Shown here: positions 7,355 to 16,000 of the stretch, piece by piece
How positions within the stretch are numbered: position 1 is the first letter of the stretch
How the letters are laid out: every line of letters begins with the position of its first letter
DNA from: CAZGMJ01 sp964526785
GTDB lineage: Bacteria; Planctomycetota; Phycisphaerae; Sedimentisphaerales; Anaerobacaceae
Assembly (NCBI GenBank): GCA_964526785.1
Contig: CAZGMJ010000004.1
Location: 113,654 to 177,653 of the forward strand
Reading direction: 5' to 3'
Length of the DNA: 64,000 bases
Position numbers and translations under genes: made by a program
The notes under the pieces: generated by a model
The model's database searches: none
The model's input: the letters and a program-made list of their open reading frames with translations, nothing else
Told to the model about the DNA's origin: nothing

Positions 7355-8903
7355 CCTTAAGGAAGTTCTGCCTGAGAACACTCTGAAGACACGGGTGGCT
7401 CAGACGCAGGTGGATCGCGAAATCAAGCCGGCGCCTCCGCGCTATCGCAACGAAATCGCAAAATACATCATCCGCCGTAACGATGACTGCGTTCGGTGCG
7501 GCAAGTGCGTAGAGTTGTGTCCGCGCGGCGTACACGTAGACAAGCCTGGATACAGGTACTTCGCCGAGCCTCATCTGGATCGCTGTATCGGGCCGGCCTG
7601 CGAGGATACGGATCATTACTGTGTGAGCCAGTGTCCGCAGTCGGCGCTACGAATGGTCGAGAATCCGATGGTGAAGGTGCTGGGGGACTGTCGGTGGCCG
7701 GCCGATATGATTCTGGCGACGTGGAAGATGGCGGAAACAGGAGAGCTGCCTGCTGAGGAATTCGGATTCGGCTACGAATGCGGCGATTCCGGCGGCGGTT
7801 TCGACAAACTGCGGTTCAAGTTTCCGGAGAAACCTGCGGCCGAGGTGGATGAAGACGAGATAGATACGAGTATTGAACTGAACAAACGAGATGACGGCCG
7901 GCCACGGATCAAGATCGACGTGCCCTGGTACGGGGGCGGAATGTCGTTTGGATCGGTCAGCAACGTGACGCAGCTCTCGAAAGCGCGTGCGGCGGTGGCG
8001 TGGAATACGTTTACGTGTACGGGCGAAGGCGGCTATATGGAACGAATGCGGGCCTTCGACGATCATGTCATCACGCAGGTGGCGACGGGACTCTTCGGCG
8101 TTCGGGAAGAGACGATCCAGCGGGTTCCCATCGTGGAGTTCAAGTATGCGCAGGGGGCGAAGCCGGGTCTCGGCGGACATTTGCTCGGTGATAAGAACAC
8201 GATAGCCGTATCGAGGATGCGGGAAGCAGTGATCGGTATATCGCTTTTCTCTCCGTTTCCGTTCCACAGCGTGTATTCCATCGAAGACCATATGAAGCAT
8301 ATCGACTGGATCAAGCACATCAATCCTCGAGCGCTGGTCTCGACGAAGGTCTCGACGCCAACGGACGTTGACATGGTGGCGGTCGGAAGCTATGCGGCGG
8401 GTACGCACATCGTGCACATCGACGGCGGGTACGGCGGGACGGGTGCTGCGCCGGATATCGCCAAGAAGAACATCGCCATGCCGATCGAATACGCGATAGG
8501 GCGCGTTCATCGCTTTCTGGAAGCCGAAGGAGCCCGGGACATCGTAACACTAATCGCCAGCGGAGGTATTCGCGGCGCGGACGACATTGCCAAGGCCATC
8601 GCACTGGGAGCGGACGGCGTGGTCGTCGGCACGAGCGAGTTGATTGCGCTGGGCTGCGTGCGATGCAGCCGGTGCGAGAGCGGTCGCGGGTGTCCCAGGG
8701 GTATCGCAACGACCGACGCGGTACTGGCGACGAAAATGGACATCGAGTGGGGCACGCAGCGGCTGATCAACCTCTACAACGCGTGGCAAAAGGGATTGGT
8801 CGGCATACTGAAACGGTTCGGCATGCGGAGCGTGAGGGAACTCCGCGGTCGCACCGATCTGTTGATGCATCTCGACTACAGCAACGACGTAAAGGCCGAA
8901 TGA
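7326..8903 (+). CDS. FMN-binding glutamate synthase subunit (archaeal-type GltB central domain)
   Basis: A 525-residue protein equivalent to the central and FMN domains of glutamate synthase, which transfers ammonia onto 2-oxoglutarate and reduces the imine to glutamate. A 2[4Fe-4S] ferredoxin region (CVRCGKCVELCPRG, then CIGPACE and CVSQCP) comes first. The barrel follows with GGGMSFGS, KPGLGGHLLGDKN, HIDGGYGGTGAAP and ASGGIRGADDIAKAIALGAD, and ends with the 3Fe-4S cysteine cluster CVRCSRCESGRGC. The glutaminase domain is supplied by the next gene, as in split archaeal-type enzymes. The next gene overlaps the stop codon (ATGATGA). Confidence 0.9.
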   Translation: MASFSVQENSLKEVLPENTLKTRVAQTQVDREIKPAPPRYRNEIAKYIIRRNDDCVRCGKCVELCPRGVHVDKPGYRYFAEPHLDRCIGPACEDTDHYCVSQCPQSALRMVENPMVKVLGDCRWPADMILATWKMAETGELPAEEFGFGYECGDSGGGFDKLRFKFPEKPAAEVDEDEIDTSIELNKRDDGRPRIKIDVPWYGGGMSFGSVSNVTQLSKARAAVAWNTFTCTGEGGYMERMRAFDDHVITQVATGLFGVREETIQRVPIVEFKYAQGAKPGLGGHLLGDKNTIAVSRMREAVIGISLFSPFPFHSVYSIEDHMKHIDWIKHINPRALVSTKVSTPTDVDMVAVGSYAAGTHIVHIDGGYGGTGAAPDIAKKNIAMPIEYAIGRVHRFLEAEGARDIVTLIASGGIRGADDIAKAIALGADGVVVGTSELIALGCVRCSRCESGRGCPRGIATTDAVLATKMDIEWGTQRLINLYNAWQKGLVGILKRFGMRSVRELRGRTDLLMHLDYSNDVKAE

Positions 8904-11557
8904 TGAAGAATGCATTGATCGACAGGATTCTAAAATCGAAGGGCAAGGTTGCCGAACAGGCGGGGCACGTTCGAGATATTCGCAAGAGTGCCGAAGAAGG
9001 CGGCTGCGGGGTGGTGGGTTTCTGCTGCAGCACAGCGGTTGAGGGCCGGCACATATACGAGCCTTCCAAACAGATGCACAATCGCGGAAACGGCAAAGGC
9101 GGCGGAATCGCTGCGGTCGGGTTCGTCCCCGAGCAATTGGGAGTGAGTCGGCAGGTACTCGACGGCCATTATATGCTGCACGTCGCGTTTCTCGATCCGA
9201 GCGTCCGGACGGAACTGGAGAGCCGGTACATCGAGCCGCACTTCGACGTTGCGGCCTGCGGTGAACTGGACAAGGTAGACGACTGGAAGGCCGTTGGGGG
9301 CCTGGAGGTCCAGCCTCCCGATGTATGTCGTTATTTCGTTCGGGTCAAGGACTCCGTTCTCGACGCATTTATCAAAGAGAACGGCCTGGACGGTATGGAT
9401 CGCCGGGCCGCTGAAGATGAGTACGTGAACCAGAACAGCTTTCGGCTGAATCAGGAGTACTACGCATCGCTGGGCGATCAGAAGGCGTTCGTGCTGTCAC
9501 ACGGCAGAAACATCATGATCCTCAAGGTTGTGGGTTATGCCGAGGCGATTGTGAAGTACTATAAGATCGAGGACCTCTGCGCCCATGTCTGGATCGCGCA
9601 TCAGCGGTATCCGACGAAGGGACGCGTGTGGCATCCCGGCGGCGCGCATCCATTTGCGGGGATCGACATGGCTTTGGTTCACAACGGGGACTTTGCAAAC
9701 TATCACTCAGTCGGCGAACATCTCAAACAAAGAAACATCTATCCGCAGTTCCTTACGGACACGGAAGTTTCGGCGCTGCTTTTCGATCTTCTCAACCGCA
9801 CGTACGAATACCCTCTGGAGTACATTATCGAGGCGCTGGCGCCAACAACAGAACTGGATTTCGACAGACTCGATCCGGAGAAGCAGAAGATATACCGGGC
9901 GGTTCAGGCGACGCACATCCACGGTTCGCCGGACGGTCCATGGTTTTTCATCATTGCGCGGAATATCGCGAAGGAAAACAAGTATCAGTTGTTGGGCATA
10001 ACGGATACGGCAATGCTGCGGCCGCAGGTGTTTGCGTTCTGCGACGGCGAGGTTCAAGTGGGGCTTATCGCTTCGGAGAAACAGGCGATTGACGCCACTC
10101 TGCTGAGTCTGTCGAAGGACGATCCGCGGGTATGTCCGGTAGCGGATCGCTACTGGAACGCGCGCGGCGGCAGCCATACGGACGGCGGTTCGTTCATATT
10201 CGACCTCCAGAAGGACGAGGCGGGCAATATCCGCATTGGATGTACGGACAAGTTCGGGGCTGCGGTTTCATTGCCCACGGCGTGCGATCCATGCGATTTT
10301 ACAGCCAAAGTGGACGCCTCAAAACTCGATGCACAGGTGACCACGATCGACCGGTTGCTGGAAACAAGCGGTGCAGACGGCGTGTTCGAGTACGTCAGCG
10401 AGCATATCGACCGCTGGGGCTACGAGGACATGCACGCGGTGTGTAGAACGATATCGAATATCGGAGAGGAACCCATTCACACAAAGGCCGTCATTGAGAC
10501 GCTCACTTTGCTCAACGACAGGAAATACTCGACAGGGAGCAAGAAACGAAGCCATATTGTGCATCTGCAGGCGGTGGAATTGTATCGTCTGTTCCGGGCC
10601 CTGCCTCTGTTGGGCACCGATCATGCGAGTGCTTACCGTCTGGTGAACTTCGAAAACCGGGACCAATTGTGCGGTCCGCACGTCGATGACGCCGTGCTGG
10701 TAATCGATGCAAGCGGTTTTCCGCCTGAGGGAGACCAGTGTGATGCCGCCCTGCTCAAGCGAGCATTCATGCAGGGCTGGAGACACTTTATCGCTTTCGA
10801 CTGCCGAGGCCAACGATATGTGGGCTGCGGTCTGGGACCTGATACAGACGGCGTCACCATAGACGTATACGGCAGCTCCGGCGACTATCTGGGTTCGGGA
10901 ATCGACGGGCTGAGCATAACCGTACACGGCAACGCGCAAGATCAACTCGGCCAGATCATCAAACGCGGCAAGCTGGTGGTTCACGGGGATGTCGGACAAA
11001 CGTTCATGTACGGGGCCAAGGGCGGAGAGGTCTACGTGCTCGGCAATGCAGCGGGACGACCGTTGATCAACTCGGTCGGCAGACCCAAAGTGATCATAAA
11101 CGGCACGTGTCTGGACTTTCTGGCCGAATCGTTCATGGCGGGCGATCCGCTCACCGGCGGCGGGTTTGTGATACTCAACGCCGTGCGCTGCGACGACGAC
11201 GGGACCGTGATTCCGCTGGAAGAACCGTATCCCGGCAGCAATCTGTTCTCACTGGCATCGGGCGGAGCAATTTATGTACGGGATCCTGAGAGGCGGCTTG
11301 TTGATCAGCAGCTTAACGGGGGGACATTCGTATCACTCGGCCAGAGGGACTGGCAGTTGATACTCCGCTACCTGGAGGAGAACGAGAGGCTGTTCGGAAT
11401 CAAGGTGGACGATCTGCTGACAGTGGGTTACACGCAGCGGGATCCCGCAGAGGTATATCGCAAGGTGGTGCCGACAGCCAGTGCGGTTTCATCGGCGTCT
11501 GGAACGGACGACACGGCATGGATTGACGAAACCAGCGAGAAAGTCACTATGAAGTGA
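8900..11557 (+). CDS. glutamate synthase glutaminase (class II GATase) plus GXGXG subunit
   Basis: A class II glutamine amidotransferase of 885 residues fused to the GltB3 beta-helix (GXGXG) domain. The nucleophile is most likely Cys36 in EGGCGVVGF, preceded by about 35 residues that must be removed to expose an N-terminal cysteine; a propeptide of similar size is known for GltB of Azospirillum. RYPTKGRVWHPGGAHPFAG and HNGDFANY are the glutamine-site motifs. From about residue 640 the repeats GSGIDGLSITVHGNA, GDVGQTFMYGAKGGEVYVLG and GGTFVSLG form the GXGXG domain. The frame stays open upstream to 8663 inside the previous gene, but the overlapping ATGATG at 8900 is the natural start. Confidence 0.9.
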   Translation: MMKNALIDRILKSKGKVAEQAGHVRDIRKSAEEGGCGVVGFCCSTAVEGRHIYEPSKQMHNRGNGKGGGIAAVGFVPEQLGVSRQVLDGHYMLHVAFLDPSVRTELESRYIEPHFDVAACGELDKVDDWKAVGGLEVQPPDVCRYFVRVKDSVLDAFIKENGLDGMDRRAAEDEYVNQNSFRLNQEYYASLGDQKAFVLSHGRNIMILKVVGYAEAIVKYYKIEDLCAHVWIAHQRYPTKGRVWHPGGAHPFAGIDMALVHNGDFANYHSVGEHLKQRNIYPQFLTDTEVSALLFDLLNRTYEYPLEYIIEALAPTTELDFDRLDPEKQKIYRAVQATHIHGSPDGPWFFIIARNIAKENKYQLLGITDTAMLRPQVFAFCDGEVQVGLIASEKQAIDATLLSLSKDDPRVCPVADRYWNARGGSHTDGGSFIFDLQKDEAGNIRIGCTDKFGAAVSLPTACDPCDFTAKVDASKLDAQVTTIDRLLETSGADGVFEYVSEHIDRWGYEDMHAVCRTISNIGEEPIHTKAVIETLTLLNDRKYSTGSKKRSHIVHLQAVELYRLFRALPLLGTDHASAYRLVNFENRDQLCGPHVDDAVLVIDASGFPPEGDQCDAALLKRAFMQGWRHFIAFDCRGQRYVGCGLGPDTDGVTIDVYGSSGDYLGSGIDGLSITVHGNAQDQLGQIIKRGKLVVHGDVGQTFMYGAKGGEVYVLGNAAGRPLINSVGRPKVIINGTCLDFLAESFMAGDPLTGGGFVILNAVRCDDDGTVIPLEEPYPGSNLFSLASGGAIYVRDPERRLVDQQLNGGTFVSLGQRDWQLILRYLEENERLFGIKVDDLLTVGYTQRDPAEVYRKVVPTASAVSSASGTDDTAWIDETSEKVTMK

Positions 11558-11601
11558 TTCTTCCGCGCGCAAGAGAAAGCTTTTCCGACAAGAGAAACGA
11601 C

Positions 11602-12171
11602 ATGGCAATAACGATCAAGAAGAACGCAGATGCGGCGGGGTTGATCCGTAGAATCGAGGAGATGACGGAGAGCGATCTGAGCGTCTGCTTCCAGTGCAAG
11701 CGGTGCACGAGCGGCTGTCCGGTATCGAAGCTGACAGAGTCGCGGCCATCGGAGATCATGCGGCGGCTGCATCTGCAGGCGGGCGAGGAACTCCTGGACA
11801 GCGAGATCATCTGGATGTGTGTTTCGTGTGAAACGTGCTCGGCGCGATGCCCGATGGGAATCGACGTGGCGGCCGTGATGGATGCTCTGCGGGAACTGGC
11901 GAGAGAGAAGAAAGCGGAGCCACAGAAAGGCAACGTGCCCCTGTTTAACCGTGCTTTTCTGGAGACGGTCAAGGTGTTCGGGCGTACGTACGATATCGCC
12001 ATGATCGCGGCGTACAAACTCGGCACGTTCAAGCTATCGGATGATACGGAGAAGTTTCCCTCCATGCTCAAGAAACGGAAGATTGCTCTGCTGCCTTCGC
12101 TGCGCGGGGACAGGAAGACAACGAGACGCATATTCAAGAAGGCGAGGCAGCGGAAGGAGGAGCAGAAATGA
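11602..12171 (+). CDS. hdrC: heterodisulfide reductase-type HdrC subunit
   Basis: A 189-residue iron-sulfur protein carrying electrons between HdrA and HdrB. It has two [4Fe-4S] motifs: CFQCKRCTSGCP (residues 29-40) and CVSCETCSARCP (about 79-90). The helical HdrC C-terminus ends in a basic tail. The start MAITIKK is preferred over an in-frame start at 11554 because homologues begin here and the earlier start would overlap the previous gene. The stop overlaps the hdrB start (ATGA), so the pair is co-translated. Confidence 0.92.
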   Translation: MAITIKKNADAAGLIRRIEEMTESDLSVCFQCKRCTSGCPVSKLTESRPSEIMRRLHLQAGEELLDSEIIWMCVSCETCSARCPMGIDVAAVMDALRELAREKKAEPQKGNVPLFNRAFLETVKVFGRTYDIAMIAAYKLGTFKLSDDTEKFPSMLKKRKIALLPSLRGDRKTTRRIFKKARQRKEEQK

Positions 12172-13040
12172 AATACGGATACTTCCCGGGCTGCTCGGCG
12201 GAATCGACAGCACGCGACATGCACCAATCGACGATTGCGGCGGCCAAGGCCCTGGATATGGAGTTGATCGAGCCCCGAGGGTGGACCTGTTGCGGCGCCA
12301 CGGCGGGACATCAAACGGACTGGTTCCTGTCGGTGGCCCTGCCAGCGGCCAGTCTGGCCAAGGCCCAGGACGAACGACTGGATATGGTTGTCAGTTGTGC
12401 CGCATGCTACAACCGGATGAAGGTTGCCAATTACGAGATACGGAACAGCGTGGAGATGCGTCGCGCGGTGTCCGAAGCGCTGGGGCGGGATTACGACGGG
12501 TCGGTGCGCGTACGCCACTTTCTGGAAGTGCTTCTGGAGGATATCGGTATCGAGAAGATCGCATCGTCGGCGACACAATCGCTGGGCGGACTGAAAGTGG
12601 CGTGCTACTACGGCTGTCTGCTCGTTCGGCCCAATGAGGTGACGAAATTCGACGATCCGGAGAATCCCACGTCGCTGGACCGTATCGTGACGGCACTTGG
12701 GGGCGAGGGACTCGAGTGGCCCCATAAAGTGGAGTGTTGCGGGGGCGGCTTATCCATGTCGCGTACGGATATCGTAGTAAGCTTGACCGACGCGATTCTG
12801 GAAATGGCCAAAGCGTCGGGAGCACAATGTATCGCGGTCGGCTGTCCGATGTGCCAGATCAATCTCGATATGCGCCAACTCGATATTCGCAAGCAGACCG
12901 GCAAATCGTACGACATGCCCATCGTCTACATCACTCAGCTTCTCGGGCTGTGCCTCGGCGTGCCGGCGGGAGAACTCGGATTCGAGAAGCTGATGATCCC
13001 TGCATCGGAGATCATCAACAGCGTGGGCAGTGCAGCCTGA
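12168..13040 (+). CDS. hdrB: heterodisulfide reductase-type HdrB subunit (two CCG domains)
   Basis: A 290-residue protein with two cysteine-rich CCG domains, which in methanogen HdrB hold the noncubane [4Fe-4S] clusters that cleave a heterodisulfide. Domain 1: C9, C41-C42, C77 and C80. Domain 2: CYYGC at about 145, VECCGGG at about 188 and GCPMC at about 226. All cluster ligands are intact. No methanogenic disulfide is expected in this organism; in MetFV-Hdr complexes the role of HdrB in electron acceptance is open. It overlaps hdrC by 4 bases and precedes the fused hdrA by 41 bases. Confidence 0.93.
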   Translation: MKYGYFPGCSAESTARDMHQSTIAAAKALDMELIEPRGWTCCGATAGHQTDWFLSVALPAASLAKAQDERLDMVVSCAACYNRMKVANYEIRNSVEMRRAVSEALGRDYDGSVRVRHFLEVLLEDIGIEKIASSATQSLGGLKVACYYGCLLVRPNEVTKFDDPENPTSLDRIVTALGGEGLEWPHKVECCGGGLSMSRTDIVVSLTDAILEMAKASGAQCIAVGCPMCQINLDMRQLDIRKQTGKSYDMPIVYITQLLGLCLGVPAGELGFEKLMIPASEIINSVGSAA

Positions 13041-13081
13041 GCATCCATTGAGACAGCATATTTCAATAGAAGTTGTCGATT

Positions 13082-16000
13082 ATGATAAAGAGAAACGAGA
13101 AGAAGACAGGTGCGGTGCTGGTCGCGGGCGGCGGCATTGCGGGCGTCCAGGCGTCTCTGGATCTGGCGAATTCGGGATTCAAGGTATATCTGGTCGAGCG
13201 AGAAGCAGCCATTGGCGGTATGATGTCGCGCCTGGACAAGACATTTCCGACGGGCGACTGCGCGACGTGTATCGTATCGCCCAAGCTCGTTGAGTGCGCC
13301 CGGAACCTGAACGTCGAGATCCTGACGCTTTCGGAACTGGTCGACGTGGCCGGAGAACCGGGAAACTTCAAGGCCACGGTCAAGCGGTACCCGCGTTTTG
13401 TGGACGAAGACAAATGCTCGGGCTGCAGCGAGTGCACTCAGGCATGCCCGGTGGACATTCCCGATTATTTCGATCGCGACATGGGGACACGCAAGGCGAT
13501 AGCGAAGCACTATGCACAGGCAACTCCCAATATTTTCGGCATTCTCAAGAACGGGCACGCTCCCTGCAAGATGTCGTGCCCGGCCAACATCAACGTGCAG
13601 GGTTACGTCCAATTGATCAAGAAGGGGGAGTATCTGCGAGCGGTGGAGCTGATAAGGGAGCGCAATCCACTTTCGGCGATCTGCGGGCGGGTGTGCACGC
13701 ATCCGTGCGAGGCCGCTTGCACGCGAGGCGAGACTGACGATCCGATTGCTATTCGGCTGCTCAAGCGTTTCGCATCGGATAAGGAGATGGAGATGCTTGC
13801 AGCCGGGGAAGTTTCTCTGCCCGAGGAGAGACAGCCTGCACCCGATGCCAAGAAGATCGCGATTGTGGGCGCCGGCCCGGCGGGTCTGACGGTCGCCAGC
13901 GACCTTGCTGAGCGAGGTTTTGCCGTGACCGTGTATGAGGCGACGGAGGCAGCCGGCGGCATGCTGCGCTGGGGGATACCGGAGTATCGGCTGCCGAGGA
14001 ACGTGCTCGATCACGAGATCGAGTTGATCCGGCGCAAGGGCGTTACGTTTCAGTACAATTGTCGCGTGGGCAAAGACGTCAGCGTTGACCAGCTTCGCAG
14101 CGACAACGATGCAGTATTCGTGGGTATCGGCACTCAGAAGGGCAGCAGTCTCGGCATCGCCGGCGAAGACCTCCCCGGCGTCACACAGGCTCTCGATTTC
14201 CTGTACCAGGTGAACTGCGGACAGACGCCGAAGGTCTCAGGCAAGGTCGTGGTGATCGGCGGCGGCGATGCGGCCATGGATGCGGCCCGCGTGGCTCTGC
14301 GACTCGGGGCCGAAAGCGTTACGGTTCTGTACCGACGGAGTGCCGCCGAAATGCCCGCTTCACCCGAAGAGGTCAAGCAGGCGAAGGACGAGGGTGTTCA
14401 ATTCCAGTACCTGACGGCCCCCGCGGTCTTCCTCGACGGCGGCGGCCGGCTCGGATCGGTTCGTTGCACGCGGATGCAATTAGGCGAACCGGACGCCTCA
14501 GGCCGGCGGCGACCGATCCCGATTCAGGGCTCCGAGTTTGAGGTGCAGTCCGACATGGCGATTCTGGCGATCGGCAGCGTGCCGGATGCGGCGTTCGCCC
14601 AGGCAGCCCCCGACCTGCCCGTAACCAAGTACACGAACATGGTCTGCGACGAGCACGGTGTGGTCGAACTGGACGGCGTATTCACCGGCGGCGATGTCGT
14701 GACCGGGCCGTCGACCGTCATCGAAGCGGTGGCGGCGGGCAAACGGGCAGCCGAATCCATCGAGCGCTTCGTCAGAGGGGAGGACCTGCGGTCCAACCGA
14801 TTCGAAGACACGCTGCAACCATTGCCTGATGAACTGCGTCCGCAGCCGCATCGAGTGGACAAGCAAGCTCGATGTGCGACGCGCGAGCTGCCTGTCTTGC
14901 AGCGCGAAGGCAGGTTCGACGAAGTCGAACTGGGCCTAAGCGAAGAAGAGGCGATTGCCGAGGCGGAGCGATGTCTTAACTGCGCCTTGTGCTCTGAGTG
15001 CGGGGAATGTGTTCGAGCCTGCGAGCAGAACGCCGTCGATCACTTCATGCCCGAGCGTGATGTTGAGCTGGAAGTGGGCGCCATCATCATGACGCCCGGC
15101 TTCGAGGAGTTCGACGCCAAACGCAAGGGCGAATTCGGCTGGGGTCGGTACCCCAATGTTGTAACGAGCGTTCAGTTCGAGCGGATGCTGTCGGCGGCCG
15201 GGCCCTTCGAGGGGCACGTGATTCGTCTGGCGGATGGGCGGGAGGCGAAGAACATCGCATGGATTCAGTGCGTCGGCTCGCGCGATTCGAGTTGCGGGAA
15301 CGAATACTGCTCGTCGATATGCTGTATGGCGGCAACCAAGCAGGCGATGGTGGCCAACGACCACATCGACGAGATGGATGCCACGATCTTCTATATGGAC
15401 ATTCGGGCACACGGCAAAGATTTCGATCAGTACTACGAGCGCGCCCGCGGCATGGATAACGTGCATTACGTCAAGAGTATTCCTTCACGAATCGTCCAGA
15501 TGCCCGGGTCGAGTAACGTTCGCGCACGGTTTATGGACCAGGGCGGACAGATGCAAGAACAGGAATTCGATCTGGTCGTGCTGTCGGTCGGCATGGAGCC
15601 GGCCGCTTCGCTGGCTCAGTGCGCCGAACGGATGGGAATTGCGTTGAACGAATACGGCTTCTGCGCAACCGACCGTCTGTCGCCGCTGGCCACGTCGCGG
15701 GAAGGCATATTCGTAGGCGGTACTCTTCAGGAGCCGAAGGATATTCCCGAAACGGTGACGCAGGCGAGCGGTGCAGCGTCGATGGCTATGGAACTGCTGG
15801 CCGAAGCGCGGGATTCGCTGGTCGCGAAGAAAAGCTATCCTCTGGAACACGACATCACCGACGAACCTCCGAGGATCGGCGTGTTCGTATGTCACTGCGG
15901 TATGAATATCGCCTCGGTGATAGACGTCGAACGGGTCGTCGAGCGGATAAGGAACGAGCCGTACGTTGTATTCGCATCGCATACGATGTTCACATGTTCG

